IMG/VR virus record: IMGVR_UViG_3300032282_004893
Location: 1-63,704 of that record
Direction: 5' to 3' (one strand)
Source of the DNA: a virus
Length of the DNA stretch: 63,704 bases
Below are positions 25,529-34,800 of this stretch, one piece after another. The position numbers were made by a program, and so were the translations under genes. The stretch's first letter is position 1. Each line of letters opens with the position of its first letter. The notes beneath the pieces are model-generated. The model was not told where the DNA came from, did not search any database, and saw only the letters and a list, made by a program, of their open reading frames with translations.

Positions 25529-26500
25529 TTAAAAAAAACTACATTTTATAGTTTCGTAATCTAGCTGTTCTTTTGTTAAATAAAGATTATTTTTTAAGAA
25601 CTGCTTTAATCTTTCTGGATCTTTAGATTTACCGTCTGGATGATAGCATTCAGGACGATGAGGAAGAATTCTATTGCATTCTTCATACCCAAAACCGCAT
25701 TCAACAGCTTCTGGATCTTGTACGATTTTAAAAATTGTTTCAGGAGCGGGAGCAATAAAAGTATGGCACCAAGCTGGAAATTGCACTAATTCTGGCCTAA
25801 ATCCAGAACTTGCGCCATCCATGCTTGTTTGATGGTGCGCAATGACATCTTTATGAGCAATAAATTTCTTATTAACACTAGCACATAAATAAGAAAAAAC
25901 AGATTCCGTACAGCAAGAAGCGAAAATATCGGGTATTAATTTTTGATTAAAATTTTCGTATAAAGAATGATCAAATATTTGACAATGCAAATTTAAAGTT
26001 TTGCCTATTGGAATAATTAAATGATCGTTTTTGAAAAGAGAACCTTGAATAGATTCGTCATTAGAAAATTGACTTTCATTAAACCATACGAATGCCCCGC
26101 TGTCAGAATCTGTCCTTGAGCAAGTCATTGCATATTCTTTAGAACAATGCAAACTATAAAGCTTTTCTATAGCGTTTAAATCATGCTCAAGGCTTATTCC
26201 TGAATCGATATATAAATATCCACTAAATGGCCCAAATCTTTTAACGCATTCTTGGGCTGTTTTATTAAATGTTACGTTTACTGGAAGCTTTTCATCTATA
26301 AAACAATAATTTATTAAATCACCAAAAGAATCTCTTAAGTAGTTTTTAGTGTTTTCGCTATTAAGGCACGAAGACACTACTATTTTTATATTTTTTTTAG
26401 TTTGATTTAAAAAACTAGTTATTGAATTTTTATAATAGAAAATATTTTCTCTTCCAGAAATGCCGCATGTATTATATACTAGTAAAAGATCGTTATTCAT
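25529..26500 (-). CDS. Putative GT-A glycosyltransferase
   Basis: A 323-residue protein with an N-terminal segment (LLLVYNTCGISGR...SITSFLNQTKK) like GT2 family enzymes and YLYIDSGISL in the place of a D-x-D/D-D metal site. The C-terminal domain is Cys- and His-rich. It overlaps the next upstream GT gene by 4 nt. Part of a probable glycan assembly line; specificity unknown. Confidence 0.55.
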   Translation of the reverse strand: MNNDLLLVYNTCGISGRENIFYYKNSITSFLNQTKKNIKIVVSSCLNSENTKNYLRDSFGDLINYCFIDEKLPVNVTFNKTAQECVKRFGPFSGYLYIDSGISLEHDLNAIEKLYSLHCSKEYAMTCSRTDSDSGAFVWFNESQFSNDESIQGSLFKNDHLIIPIGKTLNLHCQIFDHSLYENFNQKLIPDIFASCCTESVFSYLCASVNKKFIAHKDVIAHHQTSMDGASSGFRPELVQFPAWCHTFIAPAPETIFKIVQDPEAVECGFGYEECNRILPHRPECYHPDGKSKDPERLKQFLKNNLYLTKEQLDYETIKCSFF

Positions 26501-27240
26501 AGTTGAAAATTATATGTTGTATTTGGTAAATGGGAAATAGAAACTAAAGATTTAAAAATTGACTCATCGTAATTATCAAAACTTAAATTGCTTTTTTCTG
26601 AATTAAATTTTTGATTGCATTCCATATAAATATCTGGGCCTAATTTTTCCGTTGGTCTTTCGCCGTTTATCATCTCTTCGTAGAATCCGAGCCAATGATC
26701 AACCCAATGATGAATGAAACATGTATTAAATATTACATTTTCCATGTGTTTTTCTATAGATAGTCTTTCTATAGCAAAAAAATGCCATACATTATAGGGT
26801 CTTCCATTTTTAATTGAGCAAAGCGGATTGTCTGGCCATATATTTCCAGTATGGCGCTTTATCCTTTTATCGTAATAATTTTTTTCTGGACCACCTAGAT
26901 GATGTGTTAAATTGCATATTCTAAAATCTAAACTTTGAAAATCATCATTAGAAAAATAGTCTTTTATTTTTAGAAAATCTTGCTTTACGCAATGGTCATC
27001 TGGTAAAATTATAACGTAATCGTTTTGAGATTCTTTGTACGCTTTATTAAAACCATAAACAGATCCATTATTTTTGTCGTCTTCAACCCATTTTATATTT
27101 GAGCTTTCTTTTATTTTATTTTTGGAACAGACAATTATTTCATAATTAGAATCATCCAAATCTGTTATTGATTTAATAGTATTTTCTAAAGCAAAATTCG
27201 ATTTGTTGCTGGCTATAATATAAGATAGTTTGTTTTTCAT
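26497..27240 (-). CDS. GT2-like glycosyltransferase
   Basis: A 247-residue protein. LSYIIASNKSNFALENTIKS opens a GT-A Rossmann-like domain, and YVIILPDDHC supplies the acidic pair expected for divalent metal and nucleotide-sugar binding. A Trp/His-rich stretch (FIHHWVDHWLGF) may line the acceptor site and is echoed (FLHHYADNFLPF) in the neighbouring gene, so the two look like diverged duplicates. Specificity unknown. Confidence 0.68.
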   Translation of the reverse strand: MKNKLSYIIASNKSNFALENTIKSITDLDDSNYEIIVCSKNKIKESSNIKWVEDDKNNGSVYGFNKAYKESQNDYVIILPDDHCVKQDFLKIKDYFSNDDFQSLDFRICNLTHHLGGPEKNYYDKRIKRHTGNIWPDNPLCSIKNGRPYNVWHFFAIERLSIEKHMENVIFNTCFIHHWVDHWLGFYEEMINGERPTEKLGPDIYMECNQKFNSEKSNLSFDNYDESIFKSLVSISHLPNTTYNFQL

Positions 27241-27954
27241 TCAATCCTCTCTTTCATTATAGCAAAGAGTGTTATTTTTAAAAAATTTCTTTACGAGTTT
27301 TTCGTAAGTTTCGAAATCTTTCGAATCATTAACTGTATAAGACGTTGGTTTTTCAGAAATTCTATTTAAAGAAGATCCAAGACAAAAAATTGGCTCGCCA
27401 TCTATTTTAGATATAAAAAAAGGCAAAAAGTTATCAGCGTAATGATGCAAGAAAGATTGATTAAAAATCACTCCTTGGAGATAATTTTCAACTGTTTCTC
27501 TATCAAATACTGGATATCCCATGATCATTTCGGTCGGCTCGTTATATATATTTTCAATGGGTGGTATTCTTGTGGCTGTTAATTTATTTAAATTTAAAGG
27601 GGCTCCTATAGCTGTTATTTTTAATTTTCTATTGTTAAAAATGTTAGATTTTAATAATTCTATGGCGTCTAAACAACCATCTGAAAGTTTATGATCGTCA
27701 TTTAAAATAAAAATATATTTGCCTTTAGACGCTTTGTACATTTCATTATAGCACTTAACAGTATTCCCATATTTTTTATTAGTATCTATTATATTAATTA
27801 TTCTATCGTCTTTTATTTGTTCGAATGAAGATATAATTATTTCAAAAGAATATTTTTTATAATGATTGGTGGTAGTGTCGATAATATTATCTACTACTTT
27901 TTTACATAAAACATCATAATTTTCGCCATTTACTATAAGAAAAGAAATATCCAT
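27241..27954 (-). CDS. GT2-like glycosyltransferase, paralogue of neighbour
   Basis: A 237-residue GT-A-like protein with YIFILNDDHKLSDGC in the metal-binding position. It also has FNQSFLHHYADNF, which parallels FNTCFIHHWVDHW in the gene at 26497-27240. The shared motif order, similar length and zero intergenic space point to local duplication. It probably adds a successive sugar to the same glycan. No membrane segments are seen, so it should be cytoplasmic. Confidence 0.65.
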   Translation of the reverse strand: MDISFLIVNGENYDVLCKKVVDNIIDTTTNHYKKYSFEIIISSFEQIKDDRIINIIDTNKKYGNTVKCYNEMYKASKGKYIFILNDDHKLSDGCLDAIELLKSNIFNNRKLKITAIGAPLNLNKLTATRIPPIENIYNEPTEMIMGYPVFDRETVENYLQGVIFNQSFLHHYADNFLPFFISKIDGEPIFCLGSSLNRISEKPTSYTVNDSKDFETYEKLVKKFFKNNTLCYNERED

Positions 27955-27955
27955 A

Positions 27956-28852
27956 TTATTTTGCGGTTATAATTTCAATAAGATTTTTAGCTTTTTCTTT
28001 ATGTATGTTGCTGGAATGTTTTAATTTATAATTCCTGAGAGAATTGAGTCTTTTCTGTATTAATTTTTCTCTATTGGAGCAAATATCAGTTATTTGATTT
28101 ATTTCATTATAATTTATAGAATTTAATTTATTACAATATTCATCCATTCCCCATCCGTCCGAAACAATCAGGCAAAGACCAAAAGACATAGCGTTAGTTA
28201 AAGAGCAGGAGTGGACTTGTCTTGATGGAAGTAAGAAAATATCTGATTTATAGTATAGTTCTTGAAGTTCATTTTCTGAAATATATTCTTTGATTATATT
28301 TACTTTATCTGGGAATAGATTTTTGCATTTTAGATTTTTATTAGTTCTAAAAGTCAAATTAATATTAATATTATTTTGAAGAAGATAACATGCTATGTCA
28401 TCCACTTTATCTCCGCCTCTTTCGAAAAAATTATTATCGTTTATGTCTATCCAGCTACCCCAAGCTATAAGATTAATAGGCCTATCAGATTTTAAAGATT
28501 CTATATTTTGTAAAATAATAGAATAGTTTTTATCTGGAGAAGATAAGTCTAGATGATATGTATTGCAATTATATTTTTCAAATACTTGCTCGCATGTGTT
28601 TTTTATATGACTAATAAAACCGAGAAAATTTTTATTGTTTATGATTTCTTCTCTTCGAAAAGTTTTGAATTCTTCTAAATATAGAAAAAATGGTTTTTTA
28701 TAAAACTCTTCGTTTGAATAAAATGGCAAATTCATGCCAGAATGAGGGTCGTCAAGTCCTATAATATTGCAATCAAAGTCTATACTTTTAAAAGTATTTC
28801 TTAATACATTATATAAAGTATGATCGTTTTTAATTGCGAAAATGTTTATCAT
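27956..28852 (-). CDS. GT4-like glycosyltransferase
   Basis: A 298-residue protein. ATG at 28852 is chosen over an in-frame start at 28885, which lies in the upstream gene. The C-terminal half has YKSDIFLLPSRQVHSCSLTNAMSFG, a degenerate version of the GT4 donor-binding E-x7-E region. An N-terminal Rossmann-like half precedes it. At about 300 residues it is shorter than the usual 360-400. It overlaps no gene but is 1 nt from its upstream neighbour. Confidence 0.6.
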   Translation of the reverse strand: MINIFAIKNDHTLYNVLRNTFKSIDFDCNIIGLDDPHSGMNLPFYSNEEFYKKPFFLYLEEFKTFRREEIINNKNFLGFISHIKNTCEQVFEKYNCNTYHLDLSSPDKNYSIILQNIESLKSDRPINLIAWGSWIDINDNNFFERGGDKVDDIACYLLQNNININLTFRTNKNLKCKNLFPDKVNIIKEYISENELQELYYKSDIFLLPSRQVHSCSLTNAMSFGLCLIVSDGWGMDEYCNKLNSINYNEINQITDICSNREKLIQKRLNSLRNYKLKHSSNIHKEKAKNLIEIITAK

Positions 28853-28853
28853 A

Positions 28854-29384
28854 TTATTTTTCGTTGTAAAAATCTCCCCATTCAACTAAAATTGTAGATT
28901 TGCCATCTGTTCTATTCAAGGCTTTCTCATAAGCAGGAAATATGTCTTCAGGCTCATCTAGCCTAATAACGTCAATATTAGACAGCATCAATTTAAAAGC
29001 CTCTGTAAAATCTCCAACATGTTGATGCTGGGGGTGCATTGGGCGGATAGATCCAATTCCTGTTCTAATTATAGCTTTTGTTTTATAATCAGAAATCATT
29101 TGGATCTTGTCAAGATGACTAACTACTTGGTTGGTCGCCAATAAAAAGAAATTCCATCTTGGATAAATGCTGATTGGTATTTTTCCAGATAAAGCAAGCC
29201 CATTTGTGATTCCAGCTTGTAAGTCTTCGCAAACTGGAAGCTCTAGTTTCTTAGAATCTGGAACATCTTTCAGGGTATTAGTCATTGCAGTCCCAGCGTA
29301 TTCAACGGCCTGACCAATAAAAATAGTGTCTGGATGAGAAGCCAGAAAATTCATTGATCTTTTTAATTCGTCAAAATATTTCAT
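28854..29384 (-). CDS. TPP-enzyme E1 beta-like subunit (pyrimidine domain only)
   Basis: A 176-residue protein similar to the N-terminal (Pyr) domain of 2-oxoacid dehydrogenase E1-beta/transketolase-like subunits. ELPVCEDLQAGITNGLALSG contains the catalytic Glu region, and MHPQHQHVGDF resembles the substrate-loop His segment. The C-terminal transketolase-C domain of normal E1-beta (about 325 residues) is missing. It lies 1 nt after an E1-alpha-like gene, so the two probably form a compact heteromer. In a sugar cluster it might transfer a two-carbon (acyl or ketol) unit, but no substrate can be named. Confidence 0.75.
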   Translation of the reverse strand: MKYFDELKRSMNFLASHPDTIFIGQAVEYAGTAMTNTLKDVPDSKKLELPVCEDLQAGITNGLALSGKIPISIYPRWNFFLLATNQVVSHLDKIQMISDYKTKAIIRTGIGSIRPMHPQHQHVGDFTEAFKLMLSNIDVIRLDEPEDIFPAYEKALNRTDGKSTILVEWGDFYNEK

Positions 29385-29385
29385 A

Positions 29386-29994
29386 TTAAAATTGAACTCT
29401 TTGCCCAGCGCCAGCGTGGGGCCATTTAGTTTCGTACTTATAGTAGTGAATGTATTTGTTATAAACTCCTTCGTAAGTTAATCTAATTGAATTCCATGTT
29501 TTTTTAGTATCTGTGCATACGGATTTTCCATTGTCCTCAATAATGAATCTTACTGGAAGATCGTGATTTTTAACATATTTATAGCATTCTTCAAAAGATC
29601 CAGTTTCAGATGTCATGTCTCCTACGAAACAATGTATTTTTTCTGAAGATCCATTTCTTTTAGAAGCTATTCCAAGGCCGACTGCTATAGGTAATATTCC
29701 AGTCACAATAGCGGAAGAAAACACTTTATATTCAGGAAAGCAAAGAGAAATAGATTTGCCATCCATAATACTTTGTTTGACTTGATCTTGAGGGACTCCC
29801 TTTAGAAGGCATTGATAATGACTTCTCCAAGTACAAAGAACCCAATCTTCATCTTTTATATCTTGAAAAACATTTATAATGCTATCTTCGTTTCCATTAT
29901 ATAGATGAACTGGAGATTTTATTTTGCCAGAATTAAATTCTTTGGCAATATCTTCTTCAAATTCAATCAATTCTTCTTTTGAATATTTTTTCAT
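29386..29994 (-). CDS. TPP-enzyme E1 alpha-like subunit (PP domain)
   Basis: A 202-residue protein like E1-alpha of branched-chain/pyruvate dehydrogenases. WRSHYQCLLKGVP matches the YRxHxxxLxxG segment. VGDMTSETGSFEECYKY...IEDN is the GDG-x(25-30)-N thiamine-diphosphate/Mg motif, with GDM for GDG. The protein is about 130 residues shorter than bacterial E1-alpha and ends shortly after the TPP site. It is paired with the beta-like gene downstream. It is presumably cytoplasmic and acts in building a branched or modified sugar (inferred). Confidence 0.78.
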   Translation of the reverse strand: MKKYSKEELIEFEEDIAKEFNSGKIKSPVHLYNGNEDSIINVFQDIKDEDWVLCTWRSHYQCLLKGVPQDQVKQSIMDGKSISLCFPEYKVFSSAIVTGILPIAVGLGIASKRNGSSEKIHCFVGDMTSETGSFEECYKYVKNHDLPVRFIIEDNGKSVCTDTKKTWNSIRLTYEGVYNKYIHYYKYETKWPHAGAGQRVQF

Positions 29995-31515
29995 TTAATT
30001 GTAAATTTTACGTTTGAGTTTTACTTGTAACATATTTTTGATATTTTCACAAGCCCTTATTCCAAATTTATTTTTTATCTTTTCTAAAAATTTTGAATCG
30101 TTATGATATTCTTCGAAAGCTAAATCTCTAAATTTTAAAATTTCAGCAGCGCTCAAAGTTTCTGTAGGAAGAGGCATAGTGTCGTATCCATGAAAAGAAA
30201 ACGCTTCATACTTATCTGGAACTTGTATGTTTTTAGATATAGCGTCTTTGTAAAGTTGGCTGCCGGGAAGAGCCATTGCTGCGTAGGCATTCCAACCTGC
30301 TGTGCAAAGTTCTTTTGAGAACTCTAAAGTCTTTCTCATACTTTCTAAAGTATCTCCGGGAAGTCCAAAAATATAATTAGCCATTACTTCTATTCCAGAA
30401 TCGTGGACTTGAGATATTACTTTTCTTATGTCAACTTCTTCGAATTTTCCTTTAGATACTTCTAGTCTTACTGATTTTTCTGCGCTTTCTATGCCAAGAG
30501 CAAGCCATCTGATTCCAGCAGATCTAACTAGCTTTAAAAGCTCTGGATTGCGTACAGTATCTATTCTTGAATAAGCCCACATCATTAAATCTTTACCGTA
30601 TCCACGATCTCTAAGCATTTCACATAAAGGGGCATAAAATTTTTTATTGAGTAAGAACATTTCGTCAGTTATTTTTATTGTTCTAACTCCCATGGAATAT
30701 AGTTTGTCAAACTCTTTAATTATAAATTCAGGAGTCCAATACCTCATTCCACTATATTTACCAGCAACGCCTACTTCTTCATTATCATTTCTATTGATAA
30801 TATTTATCATGCAGAAATTACATGCGAATTGGCATCCTAGAGAAGTTTGAATTGCTGCGTAAGGAGTCCTTTTCGATTCGTCATATTCAGAATGCCATAG
30901 CGGAGATCTATACAAGTCGAGAGGAGATTTATCAAATGGCAAGAGATCCCAAGCGTATCCCGGTAAATCTATATCCATTCTGTCGTTTGGAACAACTTTT
31001 TCTGGAGGATTTATTGTTACTACTCCATTTTTTCTCCAAACTATGCCTTTAATTTCTTCTAAGTTAGAAAAATCATTTAAAGCAGCAAGATTTCTTATGG
31101 CATAAACACCTTCATTTGTGCAAGCGAAATCTATAGACTCTTCTTCTTTTAAGCATTTAATAGGAAGAGCTTGGACATAAGAGCCGATATAGCAAATTGG
31201 AATTTTTACATTTTTTGATTTTAAAAATTTAGAAACAAAAACAGCTCCAGACATATTTACTGTCCCAGCATTTACATTTTGCCCGTATACGACAAAACAT
31301 AAAAGCTTGGGTTTCAGTTCATTTATTCTGTCTAGAATAGACTCGTTGCTAAGTCTTTCGGCGTTGATATCTAATATTCCGACTTTAAATCCGATTGACC
31401 TACAAGATTCAGCCAATAATAATGCCCAAGTAGGAGGTTCTATTGCAGAATAAGATTCAGAAAGACTTTGATAAATTCCAGAAGAGTTGCCGGGAGATAT
31501 GAATAGTATGTCCAT
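29995..31515 (-). CDS. B12-binding-domain radical SAM enzyme
   Basis: A 506-residue protein, start ATG 31515 (MDILFISPG). The N-terminal 170 residues form a Rossmann-like cobalamin-binding domain without the DxHxxG motif, usual for this family. SLGCQFACNFC is the radical-SAM Cx3Cx2C cluster (residues about 228-238). IKITDEMFLLN and LGIESAEKSV follow the barrel pattern of B12 radical-SAM enzymes. Family members methylate unactivated carbons or rearrange substrates. A cobalamin- and SAM-dependent methylation or isomerisation of a glycan precursor is inferred. Confidence 0.85.
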   Translation of the reverse strand: MDILFISPGNSSGIYQSLSESYSAIEPPTWALLLAESCRSIGFKVGILDINAERLSNESILDRINELKPKLLCFVVYGQNVNAGTVNMSGAVFVSKFLKSKNVKIPICYIGSYVQALPIKCLKEEESIDFACTNEGVYAIRNLAALNDFSNLEEIKGIVWRKNGVVTINPPEKVVPNDRMDIDLPGYAWDLLPFDKSPLDLYRSPLWHSEYDESKRTPYAAIQTSLGCQFACNFCMINIINRNDNEEVGVAGKYSGMRYWTPEFIIKEFDKLYSMGVRTIKITDEMFLLNKKFYAPLCEMLRDRGYGKDLMMWAYSRIDTVRNPELLKLVRSAGIRWLALGIESAEKSVRLEVSKGKFEEVDIRKVISQVHDSGIEVMANYIFGLPGDTLESMRKTLEFSKELCTAGWNAYAAMALPGSQLYKDAISKNIQVPDKYEAFSFHGYDTMPLPTETLSAAEILKFRDLAFEEYHNDSKFLEKIKNKFGIRACENIKNMLQVKLKRKIYN

Positions 31516-31517
31516 AA

Positions 31518-32123
31518 TTATAATTGTTTTATCCAAGTATTAAATCCAATAAGCTCAATATCATATCCAAAATGATCAAAAGTAGCTTGAATAACCCCTT
31601 GATGTCTTGGCGGGTTTCCAGTGCAATCTTTATTTAAAATATTAGGATCTTTTGTTTCGTTAACAAATTCAAATCCTTCAAAATCATGACCGCATAAAAA
31701 ACCTCCTTTTTTAACTTTTGGAATACATAACTTAATATCAGAATATACGCTATCATATGCGTGGTCGGCGTCTATAAAGCAAATATCTAAAGAGTTATCT
31801 GGTATTAAAGGAATCATGTCTTGACTTTTGCCATCTTTTATTTCAATTATATCAAGATATTCAGAAAGATTGGTTTTGAATTGTTTCAAAATTAATTCAT
31901 GATTATCTTCATTATACCCATGCGGTCCTACTACGTTAAGATTTCCTTTAAACCAGTCTACTATATATATTTTTCCTTTATTTTTTTTTATTGTTTTTAC
32001 ATAGCCAATCGTTGTAGAGCCATCGAAAGAACCAATTTCAGCAACTGTGATTCCGTTTTTTGCATTTTTATGTATTAAATTAGTAAAAGCAAAATTTTGC
32101 TCTGTTATAAAATTTTTTATCAT
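31518..32123 (-). CDS. Class I SAM-dependent methyltransferase
   Basis: A 201-residue Methyltransf_24-like protein. VAEIGSFDGSTTIGY is motif I, LDICFIDADHAYDSVYSD is motif IV with the D-x-D-H seen in metal-assisted O-methyltransferases, and GGFLCGHDF follows. Related enzymes often methylate sugars in O-antigen or antibiotic clusters. Its stop overlaps the start of the radical-SAM gene region, and its start overlaps the SDR stop by 4 nt. Confidence 0.8.
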   Translation of the reverse strand: MIKNFITEQNFAFTNLIHKNAKNGITVAEIGSFDGSTTIGYVKTIKKNKGKIYIVDWFKGNLNVVGPHGYNEDNHELILKQFKTNLSEYLDIIEIKDGKSQDMIPLIPDNSLDICFIDADHAYDSVYSDIKLCIPKVKKGGFLCGHDFEGFEFVNETKDPNILNKDCTGNPPRHQGVIQATFDHFGYDIELIGFNTWIKQL

Positions 32124-33055
32124 AGATTTGTGAAATCTTTATTTTTATATTTTATTATTTGTTGATATCCACAAATCAACTCACTGATTCCAGCCTCTAA
32201 AGAAAAATTTGGGCTCCATCCGTAAGACTCTATCTTTTCGTTTGATACCCTATAATTCCTTTGATCGAAATCTTTTTTAAATTCATTTTGAACAATAACT
32301 AGTTCAGGAACAAATTTTTTGATCGTTTCAACGAGTTGTAGTTTATTAAGATTAGCGTCAGAAAGACCAACATTAAAAGCGTTGTTGTTGCAATTCAGAT
32401 AGCGATTAACCATGAAAGAAAATGCTTTGGCTACGTCTCTGACATGAATATAGTTTCTTATAAAATGAGATTCAAAAAGAACCAAATAACCATCAGTTAA
32501 TGATTTATATACCAAATCGTTAACAAGAAGATCCATTCTCATTCTGTAAGACATTCCAAAAACTGTGGCAAGCCTTAGCGCTATTCCATTTCCAGAGTCT
32601 AATAGAGCTTTTTCTGCATCACATTTAGTTTCAGCGTAAAGAGAAAGAGGTTTAAATGGACTACTTTCAGTAATAATTTCAGTAGAAGACCCATACTGGC
32701 TATTAGTATTCGGCAATATGATTCTGTGTCTAGGGCTAGAGAATTTAATTACATTTTTTATTTGATTAAGATTAATGTCTATAGCTGCTTGAGGATTAAC
32801 TTTGCAAGCTGGCATCCCAACTATTGCAGCTAGTGGAATAACAACTTCGTTCTCTTTTACAAACTTTTCCAAAAGCGCGGAATTTCTTACGTCGCCAAGA
32901 ATAAACTTAAAAGATTTGTTGTGAAAAAATCCACTCAGAGAAAGTTGGTTGTAACATAAATTATCCAAAACTGTTACCTCATGCCCTTCTTTGAGTAAGG
33001 TTTCAGTAAGCACTGATCCTAAATAGCCAGCTCCTCCTGTAATTAAAATTTTCAT
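32120..33055 (-). CDS. NAD-dependent sugar epimerase/dehydratase (SDR)
   Basis: A 311-residue extended SDR. GGAGYLGSVL (7-16) binds NAD(P), ILPNTNSQYG holds the Ser/Thr, and YAETKCDAEK is the catalytic Tyr-x3-Lys. The length and C-terminal NYRVSNEKIESYGWSP match sugar-nucleotide epimerases and reductases. It could be the final C4-reductase or C5-epimerase of the pathway started by Gmd and the ColD-like enzyme (as ColC or fucose synthase do), but no residue proves this. Confidence 0.87.
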   Translation of the reverse strand: MKILITGGAGYLGSVLTETLLKEGHEVTVLDNLCYNQLSLSGFFHNKSFKFILGDVRNSALLEKFVKENEVVIPLAAIVGMPACKVNPQAAIDINLNQIKNVIKFSSPRHRIILPNTNSQYGSSTEIITESSPFKPLSLYAETKCDAEKALLDSGNGIALRLATVFGMSYRMRMDLLVNDLVYKSLTDGYLVLFESHFIRNYIHVRDVAKAFSFMVNRYLNCNNNAFNVGLSDANLNKLQLVETIKKFVPELVIVQNEFKKDFDQRNYRVSNEKIESYGWSPNFSLEAGISELICGYQQIIKYKNKDFTNL

Positions 33056-33561
33056 ATTGTGTATTTTATAATTTCTTTTAGTAAATCTTTTCCATCTTTA
33101 TAGTTTTCAAGCCACTTATTTTCTTGATTTTTCTCTCCTATTATATCTGAAATATACTTAAAACACAAAAAATTTACACCCATTGTTTGGCATGTTTTTG
33201 CTAACGCAAAAGCTTCCATATCAACACAATTAGCGTGTTTATTTGGGGTTTCAGTTACAAAATTATCAAAAGTAAGACATGTGTTTTTAGAAGCTTGAAA
33301 TACTATATGTTCTTCCACATAGTTTGGATAGCTTAATTGTCCATCTATAAAAATACCGCATTCGATAACAGAACCTTTTCTATGATTTATTCCGCCAGCA
33401 GAACCAACGTTTATGACTAGTTGAGTTTGCGGATTTTTATTAAGATAATTGCAAATGCTTAAAGTAGCATTTACTTTTCCTACTCCAGTATAAATGACTG
33501 GAAATTCATTATCGAATGGAAATTCGGGCTTTATTGCCGTTGCTATAATAAAATTTTTCAT
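33052..33561 (-). CDS. MTA/SAH nucleosidase-like protein, shortened
   Basis: A 169-residue member of the nucleoside phosphorylase superfamily. TGVGKVNA, LVINVGSAGG and VDMEAFALA correspond to the three blocks of 5'-methylthioadenosine/S-adenosylhomocysteine nucleosidase, including the catalytic Glu of the MEA motif. It is about 60 residues shorter than bacterial MtnN. It would remove SAH and 5'-deoxyadenosine made by the neighbouring methyltransferase and radical-SAM enzyme, a coherent but unproven role. It is coupled by 4-nt overlaps on both sides. Confidence 0.78.
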   Translation of the reverse strand: MKNFIIATAIKPEFPFDNEFPVIYTGVGKVNATLSICNYLNKNPQTQLVINVGSAGGINHRKGSVIECGIFIDGQLSYPNYVEEHIVFQASKNTCLTFDNFVTETPNKHANCVDMEAFALAKTCQTMGVNFLCFKYISDIIGEKNQENKWLENYKDGKDLLKEIIKYTI

Positions 33562-34094
33562 TGATCTCTTTGGGAAAGTATAGGGTTTTTAATAGGCCAA
33601 AAAATATTATAAGATGGATCGTTCCATTTAACATGGATTTGATCCTTTTGGGCTACATATTTATGTGTTAATTTATAATGAAATAAACACTCTTCAGAAA
33701 CGCAAAGGTGAGCGTTAACGCAACCATTTGGAACCAAAATTTGCAATTTATTATGCTCGTTTAAATTAAACGCCTGATGTATGCCATAAGTCTTTGAGTT
33801 TTTTCTAGTATCTAGTACAACAAAGTAAATAGATCCTTTTAGGCAGTCTATGAGTTTCCATGCGAATTGATCTCCGTGAAAGCCTCTAAGTGAGTTTTTA
33901 CTAGATTTGGAATAACTATCTATTAAGAACTTTGGTTGTTGCTTTTGCCATTCTTCACTGGAAGAAAATATTTCTTGATACTTTTCGTCGTCGTATCCTT
34001 CAAAGTTTTCGCCTCTGAAATCATAAAATGATTCAGGCTTTAATATAAAAAGATCTTGTATATTTGAAGTGGAGCTAAGATTTTCTAGTTTCAT
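33558..34094 (-). CDS. RmlC-like sugar 3,5-epimerase
   Basis: A 178-residue cupin of the dTDP-4-dehydrorhamnose 3,5-epimerase family. It has SKNSLRGFH (catalytic His), DTRKNSKTYG, LVPNGCVNAHLC and YKLTHKYV, ending in the W...P.LSQRD signature. It epimerises C3 and/or C5 of a nucleotide-bound 4-keto-6-deoxy sugar. No RmlA/B/D is visible, so the substrate is probably the Gmd product (GDP-linked), as in DdahB of deoxyheptose pathways. It overlaps the GT gene by 20 nt. Confidence 0.88.
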   Translation of the reverse strand: MKLENLSSTSNIQDLFILKPESFYDFRGENFEGYDDEKYQEIFSSSEEWQKQQPKFLIDSYSKSSKNSLRGFHGDQFAWKLIDCLKGSIYFVVLDTRKNSKTYGIHQAFNLNEHNKLQILVPNGCVNAHLCVSEECLFHYKLTHKYVAQKDQIHVKWNDPSYNIFWPIKNPILSQRDQ

Positions 34095-34800
34095 TTATTT
34101 TAGATTTTAGCTTCTGTACTTCTTTAGATATATCTAGAGAATATGGATCGACAGAATTTCTAGCAGAATTCATTCTCATTTCTGCGGCGGTTATATCTGG
34201 ATTTATTACCGCTTCAACAGTTCTGTGTAAAATGTGGTCTATTTGAAGATTTGATAAATCGATAACTCTATCAATAGAATCATAAACTCTATATATAGAA
34301 GAGTCTCCGCCTAGGCCAACAAAAGAGTCGTACATGAAAAAACCAATAGTATTAACAGCCTCTCTAGATATAATTGGAAATGAACAGTAGCCTTTTGAAT
34401 GATCTCTATCTGCGCTATTGCAAGATGTTTTGCAATAATAAATATTGTCGGTTATATTGTTTTCTTGCTTATATTTATTGATGTTTTCTTCGGCAATCAA
34501 ATCCCAGTCTTGGGTGATTATCTGAATGTCATCATTGCAAACAAAAATATTATCTCCTCTAGAAAGGAATACTAGTTCGTTTATTGATTTATGAAGATTG
34601 GTTGGTCTATTACCACAAAAAAATTTAACATTTAAATTAAATTTATACTCAGCAAGTTTTAAGGATTCGGGGTCGTCGTTATCAATCCTTATTAAAATTT
34701 CTACATCTTCTTTGCTTTTTGTTTTTTCAAAGATAGACTTTATGAAATTAAAAAGAAACTGAGGTCTTTTTCTGGAATTAAGAATTAGGCTGAACTTCAT
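34075..34800 (-). CDS. GT2-like glycosyltransferase
   Basis: A 241-residue GT-A-fold protein. SLILNSRKRPQFLFNFIKS begins the nucleotide-binding half, IRIDNDDPES and IFVCNDDIQ are acidic Asn-Asp-Asp sites, and a C-terminal Arg/Asp-rich helix follows. Its overlaps with the RmlC-like and GT9-like genes indicate an operon for glycan assembly. Donor unknown. Confidence 0.7.
   Translation of the reverse strand: MKFSLILNSRKRPQFLFNFIKSIFEKTKSKEDVEILIRIDNDDPESLKLAEYKFNLNVKFFCGNRPTNLHKSINELVFLSRGDNIFVCNDDIQIITQDWDLIAEENINKYKQENNITDNIYYCKTSCNSADRDHSKGYCSFPIISREAVNTIGFFMYDSFVGLGGDSSIYRVYDSIDRVIDLSNLQIDHILHRTVEAVINPDITAAEMRMNSARNSVDPYSLDISKEVQKLKSKINETRKS

Noticed and set aside
28854-29994. A true host pyruvate dehydrogenase operon fragment
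   Set aside because: Both proteins are far shorter than bacterial E1 subunits, no E2 or E3 genes follow, and the genes are packed within phage sugar genes.
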